The notes beneath the pieces are model-generated. The model was not told the origin of the DNA. It ran no database searches and saw only the letters and a list, made by a program, of their open reading frames with translations. From Auanema rhodensis (Eukaryota; Nematoda; Chromadorea; Rhabditida; Rhabditidae), in assembly GCA_964057225.1 (NCBI GenBank), contig OZ059898.1:19445267-19509266 (forward strand): DNA of 64,000 nucleotides, read 5' to 3'. The position numbers were made by a program, and so were the translations under genes. Positions 47,401 through 60,200 of the stretch are shown here, in pieces (position 1 is the first letter of the stretch; each line of letters begins with the position of its first letter).

Positions 47401-49500
47401 TTGTCCATCGTCTTTGCCTTGAAAAAAGGAATCTAAAAACATCTACTTTTTGCTAAATTATTCTGAAATTTTTCGAAAAAATTTTTGTCAAAATGTTTTT
47501 GGAAGCAATGTTGAGTGTACATGGAAACTCAACATACACTAATGCATCATTTTTCAAACGATCATAACTAATTTCTGTATTAAACGTTTCTCAATGTAGT
47601 ATAGTGCATTCGATGCGGATTTTTAAGCTGCGTCGATCTGTGTTATCAGATTTGCGCTAGCTTAAAAATGCACCGAGACATCAACTGATATAAGTTCACA
47701 CTTATATCCTCGATTTTCACCCTGAAGAATAAATTTTTTCGTTGAATAACATTGTCCATCGTCTTTGCCTTGAAAAACGAAATCTGAAAACTTCTACTTT
47801 TTGCTAAATTATTTTGAAATTTTTCGAAAAAATTTTTGTCAAAATGTTTTTGGAAGCAATGTTGAGTGTACATGGAAACTCAACATACACTAATGCATCA
47901 TTTTTCAAACGATCACAACTAATTTTTGTATAAAGCGTTTCTCAATGTAGTATAGTGCATTCGATGCAGATTTGTAAGCTGCGTCGATCTGTGTTATCAG
48001 ATTTGCGCTAGCTTAAAAATGCACCGAGATATCAACTGATATAAGTTCACACTTATATCCTCGATTTTCACCCTGAAGAATTAATTTTTTCGTTGATTAA
48101 CATTAGCCATCGTCTTTGCCTTATAAAAAGAAATCTAAAAACATTTACTTTTTGCTAAATTATTTTGAAATTTTTCGAAAAAATTTTTGTCAAAATGTTT
48201 TTGGAAGCAATGTTGAGTGTACATGGAAACTCAACATACACTAATGCATCATTTTTCAAACGATCATAACTAATTTTTGTATTAAGCGTTTCTCAATGTA
48301 GTATAGTGCATTCGATGCGGATTTTTAAGCTGCGTCGATCTGTGTTGTCAGATTTGCGCTAGCTTAAAAATGCACCGAGACATCAACTGATATAAGTTCA
48401 CACTTATATCCTCGATTTTCACCCTGAAGAAATAATTTTTTCGTTGAATAACATTGTCCATCGTCTTTGCCTTGAAAGAAGGAATCTAAAAACATCTACT
48501 TTTTGCTAAATTATTCTGAAATTTTTCGAAAAAATTTTTGTCAAAATGTTTTTGGAAGCAATGTTGAGTGTACATGGAAACTCAACATACACTAATGCAT
48601 CATTTTTCAAACGATCATAACTAATTTCTGTATTAAGCGTTTCTCAATGTAGTATAGTGCATTCGATGCGGATTTTTAAGCTGCGTCGATCTGTGTTGTC
48701 AGATTTGCGTTAGCTTAAAAATGCACCGAGACATCAACTGATACAAGTTCACACTTATATCCTCGATTTTCACCCTGAAGAATTAATTTTTTCGTTGAAT
48801 AACATTGTCCATCGTCTTTGCCTTGAAAAAAGGAATCTAAAAACATTTACTTTTTGCTAAATTATTTTGAAATTTTTCGAAAAAATTTTTGTCAAAATGT
48901 TTTTGGAAGCAATGTTGAGTGTACATGGAAACTCAACATACACTATTGCATCATTTTTCAAACGATCATAACTAATTTTTGTATTAAGCGTTTCTCAATG
49001 TAGTATAGTGCATTCCATGCGGATTTTTAAGCTGCGTCGATCTGTGTTATCAGATTTGCGCTAGCTTAAAAATGCACCGAGACATCAACTGATATAAGTT
49101 CACACTTATATCCTTGATTTTCACCCTGAAGAAATAATTTTTTCGTTGAATAACATTGTCCATCGTCTTTGCCTTGAAAGAAGGAATCTAAAAACATCTA
49201 CTTTTTGCTAAATTATTCTGAAATTTTTCGAAAAAATTTTTGTCAAAATGTTTTTGGAAGCAATGTTGAGTGTACATGGAAACTCAACATACACTAATGC
49301 ATCATTTTTCAAACGATCATAACTAATTTCTGTATTAAGCGTTTCTCAATGTAGTATAGTGCATTCGATGCGGATTTTTAAGCTGCGTCGATCTGTGTTA
49401 TCAGATTTGCGCTAGCTTAAAAATGCACCGAGACATCAACTGATACAAGTTCACACTTATATCCTCGATTTTCACCCTGAAGAATTAATTTTTTCGTTGA
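41440..49500. repeat. Nested higher-order repeat blocks of 5, 6 and 7 monomers
   Basis: The ATCACAACTAA/TATAAAGCG monomer occurs at 41596, 43351, 45457 and 47914: spacings of 1755, 2106 and 2457, or 5, 6 and 7 units. Each is followed by the GATTAACATTAGCC/CCTTATAAAAAG monomer. The GCATTCCATGCGG mark lies at 44451, 46557 and 49014, spaced 2106 and 2457. The blocks share a core and differ by whole monomers inserted or lost. Confidence 0.82.
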
Positions 49501-51999
49501 ATAACATTGTCCATCGTCTTTGCCTTGAAAAAAGGAATCTAAAAACATTTACTTTTTGCTAAATTATTTTGAAATTTTTCGAAAAAATTTTTGTCAAAAT
49601 GTTTTTGGAAGCAATGTTGAGTGTACATGGAAACTCAACATACACTAATGCATCATTTTTCAAACGATCATAACTAATTTTTGTATTAAGCGTTTTTCAA
49701 TGTAGTATAGTGCATTCGATGCGGATTTTTAAGCTGCGTCGATCTGTGTTATCAGATTTGCGCTAGCTTAAAAATGCACCGAGACATCAACTGATATAAG
49801 TTCACACTTATATCCTCGATTTTCACCCTGAAGAATTTATTTTTTCGTTGAATAACATTGTCCATCGTCTTTGCCTTGAAAAAAGGAATCTAAAAACATC
49901 TACTTTTTGCTAAATTATTTCGAAATTTTTCGAAAAAATTTTTGTCAAAATGTTTTTGGAAGCAATGTTGAGTGTACATGGAAACTCAACATACACTAAT
50001 GCAACATTTTTCAAACGATCATAACTAATTTTTGTATTAAGCGTTTTTCAATGTAGTATAGTGCATTCGATGCGGATTTTTAAGCTGCGTCGATCTGTGT
50101 TATCAGATTTGCGCTAGCTTAAAAATGCACCGAGACATCAACTGATATAAGTTCACACTTATATCCTCGATTTTCACCCTGAAGAAATAATTTTTTCGTT
50201 GAATAACATTGTCCATCGTCTTTGCCTTGAAAGAAGGAATCTAAAAACATCTACTTTTTGCTAAATTATTCTGAAATTTTTCGAAAAAATTTTTGTCAAA
50301 ATGTTTTTGGAAGCAATGTTGAGTGTACATGGAAACTCAACATACACTAATGCATCATTTTTCAAACGATCATAACTAATTTCTGTATTAAGCGTTTCTC
50401 AATGTAGTATAGTGCATTCGATGCGGATTTTTAAACTGCGTCGATCTGTGTTGTCAGATTTGCGCTAGCTTAAAAATGCACCGAGACATCAACTGATACA
50501 AGTTCACACTTATATCCTCGATTTTCACCCTGAAGAATTAATTTTTTCGTTGAATAACATTGTCCATCGTCTTTGCCTTGAAAAAAGGAATCTAAAAACA
50601 TTTACTTTTTGCTAAATTATTTTGAAATTTTTCGAAAAAATTTTTGTCAAAATGTTTTTGGAAGCAATGTTGAGTGTACATGGAAACTCAACATACACTA
50701 TTGCATCATTTTTCAAACGATCATAACTAATTTTTGTAGTAAGCGTTTCTCAATGTAGTATAGTGCATTCGATGCGGATTTTTAAGCTGCGTCGATCTGT
50801 GTTATCAGATTTGCGCTAGCTTAAAAATGCACCGAGACATCAACTGATACAAGTTCACACTTATATCCTCGATTTTCACCCTGAAGAATTAATTTTTTCG
50901 TTGAATAACATTGTCCATCGTCTTTGCCTTGAAAAAAGGAATCTAAAAACATTTACTTTTTGCTAAATTATTTTGAAATTTTTCGAAAAAATTTTTGTCA
51001 AAATGTTTTTGGAAGCAATGTTGAGTGTACATGGAAGCTCAACATACACTAATGCATCATTTTTCAAACGATCATAACTAATTTTTGTATTAAGCGTTTT
51101 TCAATGTAGTATAGTGCATTCGATGCGGATTTTTAAGCTGCGTCGATCTGTGTTATCAGATTTGCGCTAGCTTGAAAATGCACCGAGATATCAACTGATA
51201 TAAGTTCACACTTATATCCTCGATTTTCACCCTGAAGAATTTATTTTTTCGTTGAATAACATTGTCCATCGTCTTTGCCTTGAAAAAAGGAATCTAAAAA
51301 CATCTACTTTTTGCTAAATTATTCTGAAATTTTTCGAAAAAATTTTTGTCAAAATGTTTTTGGAAGCAATGTTGAGTGTACATGGAAACTCAACATACAC
51401 TAATGCATCATTTTTCAAACGATCATAACTAATTTTTGTATTAAGCGTTTTTCAATGTAGTATAGTGCATTCGATGCGGATTTTTAAGCTGCGTCGATCT
51501 GTGTTATCAGATTTGCGCTAGCTTAAAAATGCACCGAGACATCAACTGATATAAGTTCACACTTATATCCTCGATTTTCACCCTGAAGAATTTATTTTTT
51601 CGTTGAATAACATTGTCCATCGTCTTTGCCTTGAAAAAAGGAATCTAAAAACATCTACTTTTTGCTAAATTATTCTGAAATTTTTCGAAAAAATTTTTGT
51701 CAAAATGTTTTTGGAAGCAATGTTGAGTGTACATGGAAACTCAACATACACTAATGCATCATTTTTCAAACGATCATAACTAATTTCTGTATTAAACGTT
51801 TCTCAATGTAGTATAGTGCATTCGATGCGGATTTTTAAGCTGCGTCGATCTGTGTTATCAGATTTGCGCTAGCTTAAAAATGCACCGAGACATCAACTGA
51901 TATAAGTTCACACTTATATCCTCGATTTTCACCCTGAAGAATTAATTTTTTCGTTGAATAACATTGTCCATCGTCTTTGCCTTGAAAAACGAAATCTGA

Positions 52000-54900
52000 A
52001 AACTTCTACTTTTTGCTAAATTATTTTGAAATTTTTCGAAAAAATTTTTGTCAAAATGTTTTTGGAAGCAATGTTGAGTGTACATGGAAACTCAACATAC
52101 ACTAATGCATCATTTTTCAAACGATCACAACTAATTTTTGTATAAAGCGTTTCTCAATGTAGTATAGTGCATTCGATGCAGATTTGTAAGCTGCGTCGAT
52201 CTGTGTTATCAGATTTGCGCTAGCTTAAAAATGCACCGAGATATCAACTGATATAAGTTCACACTTATATCCTCGATTTTCACCCTGAAGAATTAATTTT
52301 TTCGTTGAAAAACATTGTCCATCGTCTTTGCCTTGAAAAACGAAATCTGAAAACTTCTACTTTTTGCTAAATTATTTTGAAATTTTTCGAAAAAATTTTT
52401 GTCAAAATGTTTTTGGAAGCAATGTTGAGTGTACATGGAAACTCAACATACACTAATGCATCATTTTTCAAACGATCACAACTAATTTTTGTATAAAGCG
52501 TTTCTCAATGTAGTATAGTGCATTCGATGCAGATTTGTAAGCTGCGTCGATCTGTGTTATCAGATTTGCGCTAGCTTAAAAATGCACCGAGATATCAACT
52601 GATATAAGTTCACACTTATATCCTCGATTTTCACCCTGAAGAATTAATTTTTTCGTTGAATAACATTGTCCATCGTCTTTGCCTTGAAAAAAGGAATCTA
52701 AAAACATTTACTTTTTGCTAAATTATTTTGAATTTTTTCGAAAAAATTTTTGTCAAAATGTTTTTGGAAGCAATGTTGAGTGTACATGGAAACTCAACAT
52801 ACACTAATGCATCATTTTTCAAACGATCATAACTAATTTCTGTATCAAACGTTTCTCAATGTAGTATAGTGCATTCGATGCGGATTTTTAAGCTGCGTCG
52901 ATCTGTGTTATCAGATTTGCGCTAGCTTAAAAATGCACCGAGACATCAACTGATATAAGTTCACACTTATATCCTCGATTTTCACCCTGAAGAATTAATT
53001 TTTTCGTTGAATAACATTGTCCATCGTCTTTGCCTTGAAAAACGAAATCTGAAAACTTCTACTTTTTGCTAAATTATTTTGAAATTTTTCGAAAAAATTT
53101 TTGTCAAAATGTTTTTGGAAGCAATGTTGAGTGTACATGGAAACTCAACATACACTAATGCATCATTTTTCAAACGATCACAACTAATTTTTGTATAAAG
53201 CGTTTCTCAATGTAGTATAGTGCATTCGATGCAGATTTGTAAGCTGCGTCGATCTGTGTTATCAGATTTGCGCTAGCTTAAAAATGCACCGAGATATCAA
53301 CTGATATAAGTTCACACTTATATCCTCGATTTTCACCCTGAAGAATTAATTTTTTCGTTGAATAACATTGTCCATCGTCTTTGCCTTGAAAAAAGGAATC
53401 TAAAAACATTTACTTTTTGCTAAATTATTTTGAAATTTTTCGAAAAAAGTTTTGTCAAAATGTTTTTGGAAGCAATGTTGAGTGTACATGGAAACTCAAC
53501 ATACACTAATGCATCATTTTTCAAACGATCATAACTAATTTTTGTATTAAGCGTTTTTCAATGTAGTATAGTGCATTCGATGCGGATTTTTAAGCTGCGT
53601 CGATCTGTGTTATCAGATTTGCGCTAGCTTAAAAATGCACCGAGACATCAACTGATATAAGTTCACACTTATATCCTCGATTTTCACCCTGAAGAATTTA
53701 TTTTTTCGTTGAATAACATTGTCCATCGTCTTTGCCTTGAAAAAAGGAATCTAAAAACATCTACTTTTTGCTAAATTATTCTGAAATTTTTCGAAAAAAT
53801 TTTTGTCAAAATGTTTTTGGAAGCAATGTTGAGTGTACATGGAAACTCAACATACACTAATGCATCATTTTTCAAACGATCATAACTAATTTTTGTATTA
53901 AGCGTTTTTCAATGTAGTATAGTGCATTCGATGCGGATTTTTAAGCTGCGTCGATCTGTGTTATCAGATTTGCGCTAGCTTAAAAATGCACCGAGACATC
54001 AACTGATATAAGTTCACACTTATATCCTCGATTTTCACCCTGAAGAATTAATTTTTTCGTTGAATAACATTGTCCATCGTCTTTGCCTTGAAAAACGAAA
54101 TCTGAAAACTTCTACTTTTTGCTAAATTATTTTGAAATTTTTCGAAAAAATTTTTGTCAAAATGTTTTTGGAAGCAATGTTGAGTGTACATGGAAACTCA
54201 ACATACACTAATGCATCATTTTTCAAACGATCACAACTAATTTTTGTATAAAGCGTTTCTCAATGTAGTATAGTGCATTCGATGCAGATTTGTAAGCTGC
54301 GTCGATCTGTGTTATCAGATTTGCGCTAGCTTAAAAATGCACCGAGACATCAACTGATATAAGTTCACACTTATATCCTCGATTTTCACCCTGAAGAATT
54401 AATTTTTTCGTTGAATAACATTGTCCATCGTCTTTGCCTTGAAAAACGAAATCTGAAAACTTCTACTTTTTGCAAAATTATTTTGAAATTTTTCGAAAAA
54501 ATTTTTGTCAAAATGTTTTTGGAAGCAATGTTGAGTGTACATGGAAACTCAACATACACTAATGCATCATTTTTCAAACGATCACAACTAATTTTTGTAT
54601 AAAGCGTTTCTCAATGTAGTATAGTGCATTCGATGCAGATTTGTAAGCTGCGTCGATCTGTGTTATCAGATTTGCGCTAGCTTAAAAATGCACCGAGATA
54701 TCAACTGATATAAGTTCACACTTATATCCTCGATTTTCACCCTGAAGAATTAATTTTTTCGTTGAATAACATTGTCCATCGTCTTTGCCTTGAAAAAAGG
54801 AATCTAAAAACATTTACTTTTTGCTAAATTATTTTGAAATTTTTCGAAAAAATTTTTGTCAAAATGTTTTTGGAAGCAATGTTGAGTGTACATGGAAACT

Positions 54901-56700
54901 CAACATACACTAATGCATCATTTTTCAAACGATCATAACTAATTTTTGTATTAAGCGTTTTTCAATGTAGTATAGTGCATTCGATGCGGATTTTTAAGCT
55001 GCGTCGATCTGTGTTATCAGATTTGCGCTAGCTTAAAAATGCACCGAGACATCAACTGATATAAGTTCACACTTATATCCTCGATTTTCACCCTGAAGAA
55101 TTTATTTTTTCGTTGAATAACATTGTCCATCGTCTTTGCCTTGAAAAAAGGAATCTAAAAACATCTACTTTTTGCTAAATTATTCTGAAATTTTTCGAAA
55201 AAATTTTTGTCAAAATGTTTTTGGAAGCAATGTTGAGTGTACATGGAAACTCAACATACACTAATGCATCATTTTTCAAACGATCATAACTAATTTTTGT
55301 ATTAAGCGTTTTTCAATGTAGTATAGTGCATTCGATGCGGATTTTTAAGCTGCGTCGATCTGTGTTATCAGATTTGCGCTAGCTTAAAAATGCACCGAGA
55401 CATCAACTGATATAAGTTCACACTTATATCCTCGATTTTCACCCTGAAGAATTAATTTTTTCGTTGAATAACATTGTCCATCGTCTTTGCCTTGAAAAAC
55501 GAAATCTGAAAACTTCTACTTTTTGCTAAATTATTTTGAAATTTTTCGAAAAAATTTTTGTCAAAATGTTTTTGGAAGCAATGTTGAGTGTACATGGAAA
55601 CTCAACATACACTAATGCATCATTTTTCAAACGATCACAACTAATTTTTGTATAAAGCGTTTCTCAATGTAGTATAGTGCATTCGATGCAGATTTGTAAG
55701 CTGCGTCGATCTGTGTTATCAGATTTGCGCTAGCTTAAAAATGCACCGAGACATCAACTGATATAAGTTCACACTTATATCCTCGATTTTCACCCTGAAG
55801 AATTTATTTTTTCGTTGAATAACATTGTCCATCGTCTTTGCCTTGAAAAAAGGAATCTAAAAACATCTACTTTTTGCTAAATTATTCTGAAATTTTTCGA
55901 AAAAATTTTTGTCAAAATGTTTTTGGAAGCAATGTTGAGTGTACATGGAAACTCAACATACACTAATGCATCATTTTTCAAACGATCATAACTAATTTCT
56001 GTATTAAACGTTTCTCAATGTAGTATAGTGCATTCGATGCGGATTTTTAAGCTGCGTCGATCTGTGGTATCAGATTTGCGCTAGCTTAAAAATGCACCGA
56101 GACATCAACTGATATAAGTTCACACTTATATCCTCGATTTTCACCCTGAAGAATTAATTTTTTCGTTGAATAACATTGTCCATCGTCTTTGCCTTGAAAA
56201 ACGAAATCTGAAAACTTCTACTTTTTGCTAAATTATTTTGAAATTTTTCGAAAAAATTTTTGTCAAAATGTTTTTGGAAGCAATGTTGAGTGTACATGGA
56301 AACTCAACATACACTAATGCATCATTTTTCAAACGATCACAACTAATTTTTGTATAAAGCGTTTCTCAATGTAGTATAGTGCATTCGATGCAGATTTGTA
56401 AGCTGCGTCGATCTGTGTTATCAGATTTGCGCTAGCTTAAAAATGCACCGAGATATCAACTAATATAAGTTCACACTTATATCCTCGATTTTCACCCTGA
56501 AGAATTAATTTTTTCGTTGAATAACATTAGCCATCGTCTTTGCCTTATAAAAAGAAATCTAAAAACATTTACTTTTTGCTAAATTATTTTGAAATTTTTC
56601 GAAAAAATTTTTGTCAAAATGTTTTTGGAAGCAATGTTGAGTGTACATGGAAACTCAACATACACTAATGCATCATTTTTCAAACGATCATAACTAATTT
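52000..56700. repeat. Dense cluster of the TATAAAGCG subtype
   Basis: The ATCACAACTAATTTTTGTATAAAGCG monomer recurs at 52126, 52477, 53179, 54232, 54583, 55636 and 56338, spacings of 1, 2, 3, 1, 3 and 2 units. Elsewhere the subtype is spaced 5 or more units apart. Local expansion by short unequal exchanges fits. Confidence 0.7.
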
Positions 56701-59099
56701 TTGTATTAAGCGTTTCTGAATGTAGTATAGTGCATTCGATGCGGATTTTTAAGCTGCGTCGATCTGTGTTGTCAGATTTGCGCTAGCTTAAAAATGCACC
56801 GAGACATCAACTGATATAAGTTCACACTTATATCCTCGATTTTCACCCTGAAGAAATAATTTTTTCGTTGAATAACATTGTCCATCGTCTTTGCCTTGAA
56901 AGAAGGAATCTAAAAACATCTACTTTTTGCTAAATTATTCTGAAATTTTTCGAAAAAATTTTTGTCAAAATGTTTTTGGAAGCAATGTTGAGTGTACATG
57001 GAAACTCAACATACACTAATGCATCATTTTCCAAACGATCATAACTAATTTCTGTATTAAGCGTTTCTCAATGTAGTATAGTGCATTCGATGCGGATTTT
57101 TAAGCTGCGTCGATCTGTGTTGTCAGATTTGCGCTAGCTTAAAAATGCACCGAGACATCAACTGATACAAGTTCACACTTATATCCTCGATTTTCACCCT
57201 GAAGAATTAATTTTTTCGTTGAATAACATTGTCCATCGTCTTTGCCTTGAAAAAAGGAATCTAAAAACATTTACTTTTTGCTGAATTATTTTGAAATTTT
57301 TCGAAAAAATTTTTGTCAAAATGTTTTTGGAAGCAATGTTGAGTGTACATGGAAACTCAACATACACTATTGCATCATTTTTCAAACGATCATAACTAAT
57401 TTTTGTATTAAGCGTTTCTCAATGTAGTATAGTGCATTCGATGCAGATTTTTAAGCTGCGTCGATCTGTGTTATCAGATTTGCGCTAGCTTAAAAATGCA
57501 CCGAGACATCAACTGATATAAGTTCACACTTATATCCTCGATTTTCACCCTGAAGAATTAATTTTTTCGTTGAATAACATTGTCCATCGTCTTTGCCTTG
57601 AAAAAAGGAATCTAAAAACATTTACTTTTTGCTAAATTATTTTGAAATTTTTCGAAAAAAATTTTGTCAAAATGTTTTTGGAAGCAATGTTGAGTGTACA
57701 TGGAAACTCAACATACACTAATGCATCATTTTTCAAACGATCATAACTAATTTTTGTATTAAGCGTTTTTCAATGTAGTATAGTGCATTCGATGCGGATT
57801 TTTAAGCTGCGTCGATCTGTGTTATCAGATTTGCGCTAGCTTAAAAATGCACCGAGACATCAACTGATATAAGTTCACACTTATATCCTCGATTTTCACC
57901 CTGAAGAAATAATTTTTTCGTTGAATAACATTGTCCATCGTCTTTGCCTTCAAAGAAAGAATCTAAAAACATCTACTTTTTGCTAAATTATTCTGAAATT
58001 TTTCGAAAAAATTTTTGTCAAAATGTTTTTGGAAGCAATGTTGAGTGTACATGGAAACTCAACATACACTAATGCATCATTTTTCAAACGATCATAACTA
58101 ATTTCTGTATTAAGCGTTTCTCAATGTAGTATAGTGCATTCGATGCGGATTTTTAAGCTGCGTCGATCTGTGTTGTCAGATTTGCGCTAGCTTGAAAATG
58201 CACCGAGACATCAACTGATACAAGTTCACACTTATATCCTCGATTTTCACCCTGAAGAATTAATTTTTTCGTTGAATAACATTGTCCATCGTCTTTGCCT
58301 TGAAAAAAGGAATCTAAAAACATTTACTTTTTGCTAAATTATTTTGAAATTTTTCGAAAAAATTTTTGTCAAAATGTTTTTGGAAGCAATGTTGAGTGTA
58401 CATGGAAACTCAACATACACTAATGCATCATTTTTCAAACGATCATAACTAATTTTTGTATTAAGCGTTTTTCAATGTAGTATAGTGCATTCGATGCGGA
58501 TTTTTAAGCTGCGTCGATCTGTGTTATCAGATTTGCGCTAGCTTAAAAATGCACCGAGACATCAACTGATATAAGTTCACACTTATATCCTCGATTTTCA
58601 CCCTGAAGAAATAATTTTTTCGTTGAATAACATTGTCCATCGTCTTTGCCTTGAAAGAAAGAATCTAAAAACATCTACTTTTTGCTAAATTATTCTGAAA
58701 TTTTTCGAAAAAATTTTTGTCAAAATGTTTTTGGAAGCAATGTTGAGTGTACATGGAAACTCAACATACACTAATGCATCATTTTTCAAACGATCATAAC
58801 TAATTTCTGTATTAAGCGTTTCTCAATGTAGTATAGTGCATTCGATGCGGATTTTTAAGCTGCGTCGATCTGTGTTGTCAGATTTGCGCTAGCTTAAAAA
58901 TGCACCGAGACATCAACTGATACAAGTTCACACTTATATCCTCGATTTTCACCCTGAAGAATTAATTTTTTCGTTGAATAACATTGTCCATCGTCTTTGC
59001 CTTGAAAAAAGGAATCTAAAAACATTTACTTTTTGCTAAATTATTTTGAAATTTTTCGAAAAAATTTTTGTCAAAATGTTTTTGGAAGCAATGTTGAGT

Positions 59100-60200
59100 G
59101 TACATGGAAACTCAACATACACTAATGCATCATTTTTCAAACGATCATAACTAATTTCTGTATTAAACGTTTCTCAATGTAGTATAGTGCATTCGATGCG
59201 GATTTTTAAGCTGCGTCGATCTGTGTTATCAGATTTGCGCTAGCTTAAAAATGCACCGAGACATCAACTGATATAAGTTCACACTTATATCCTCGATTTT
59301 CACCCTGAAGAATTAATTTTTTCGTTGAATAACATTGTCCATCGTCTTTGCCTTGAAAAACGAAATCTGAAAACTTCTACTTTTTGCTAAATTATTTTGA
59401 AATTTTTCGAAAAAATTTTTGTCAAAATGTTTTTGGAAGCAATGTTGAGTGTACATGGAAACTCAACATACACTAATGCATCATTTTTCAAACGATCATA
59501 ACTAATTTCTGTATTAAACGTTTCTCAATGTAGTATAGTGCATTCGATGCGGATTTTTAAGCTGCGTCGATCTGTGTTATCAGATTTGCGCTAGCTTAAA
59601 AATGCACCGAGACATCAACTGATATAAGTTCACACTTATATCCTCGATTTTCACCCTGAAGAATTAATTTTTTCGTTGAATAACATTGTCCATCGTCTTT
59701 GCCTTGAAAAACGAAATCTGAAAACTTCTACTTTTTGCTAAATTATTTTGAAATTTTTCGAAAAAATTTTTGTCAAAATGTTTTTGGAAGCAATGTTGAG
59801 TGTACATGGAAACTCAACATACACTAATGCATCATTTTTCAAACGATCATAACTAATTTCTGTATTAAACGTTTCTCAATGTAGTATAGTGCATTCGATG
59901 CGGATTTTTAAGCTGCGTCGATCTGTGTTATCAGATTTGCGCTAGCTTAAAAATGCACCGAGACATCAACTGATATAAGTTCACACTTATATCCTCGATT
60001 TTCACCCTGAAGAATTAATTTTTTCGTTGAATAACATTGTCCATCGTCTTTGCCTTGAAAAACGAAATCTGAAAACTTCTACTTTTTGCTAAATTATTTT
60101 GAAATTTTTCGAAAAAATTTTTGTCAAAATGTTTTTGGAAGCAATGTTGAGTGTACATGGAAACTCAACATACACTAATGCATCATTTTTCAAACGATCA
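59100..60200. repeat. Three consecutive almost identical monomers (very recent expansion)
   Basis: The combination CTGTATTAAACG, GAGACATC, GAATTAATT and AACGAAATCTGAAAACTTC occurs in three successive units (CGAAATCTGAAAAC near 59360, 59711 and 60062). I see no difference among them apart from the flanks, which is unusual this far from other identical copies. Confidence 0.6.

Noticed and set aside
47646-47873. Short frames in the satellite (also 54386-54602 and 57194-57385)
   Set aside because: They are ordinary monomer sequence read in a frame where local variants removed stops; neighbouring monomers have the stops.
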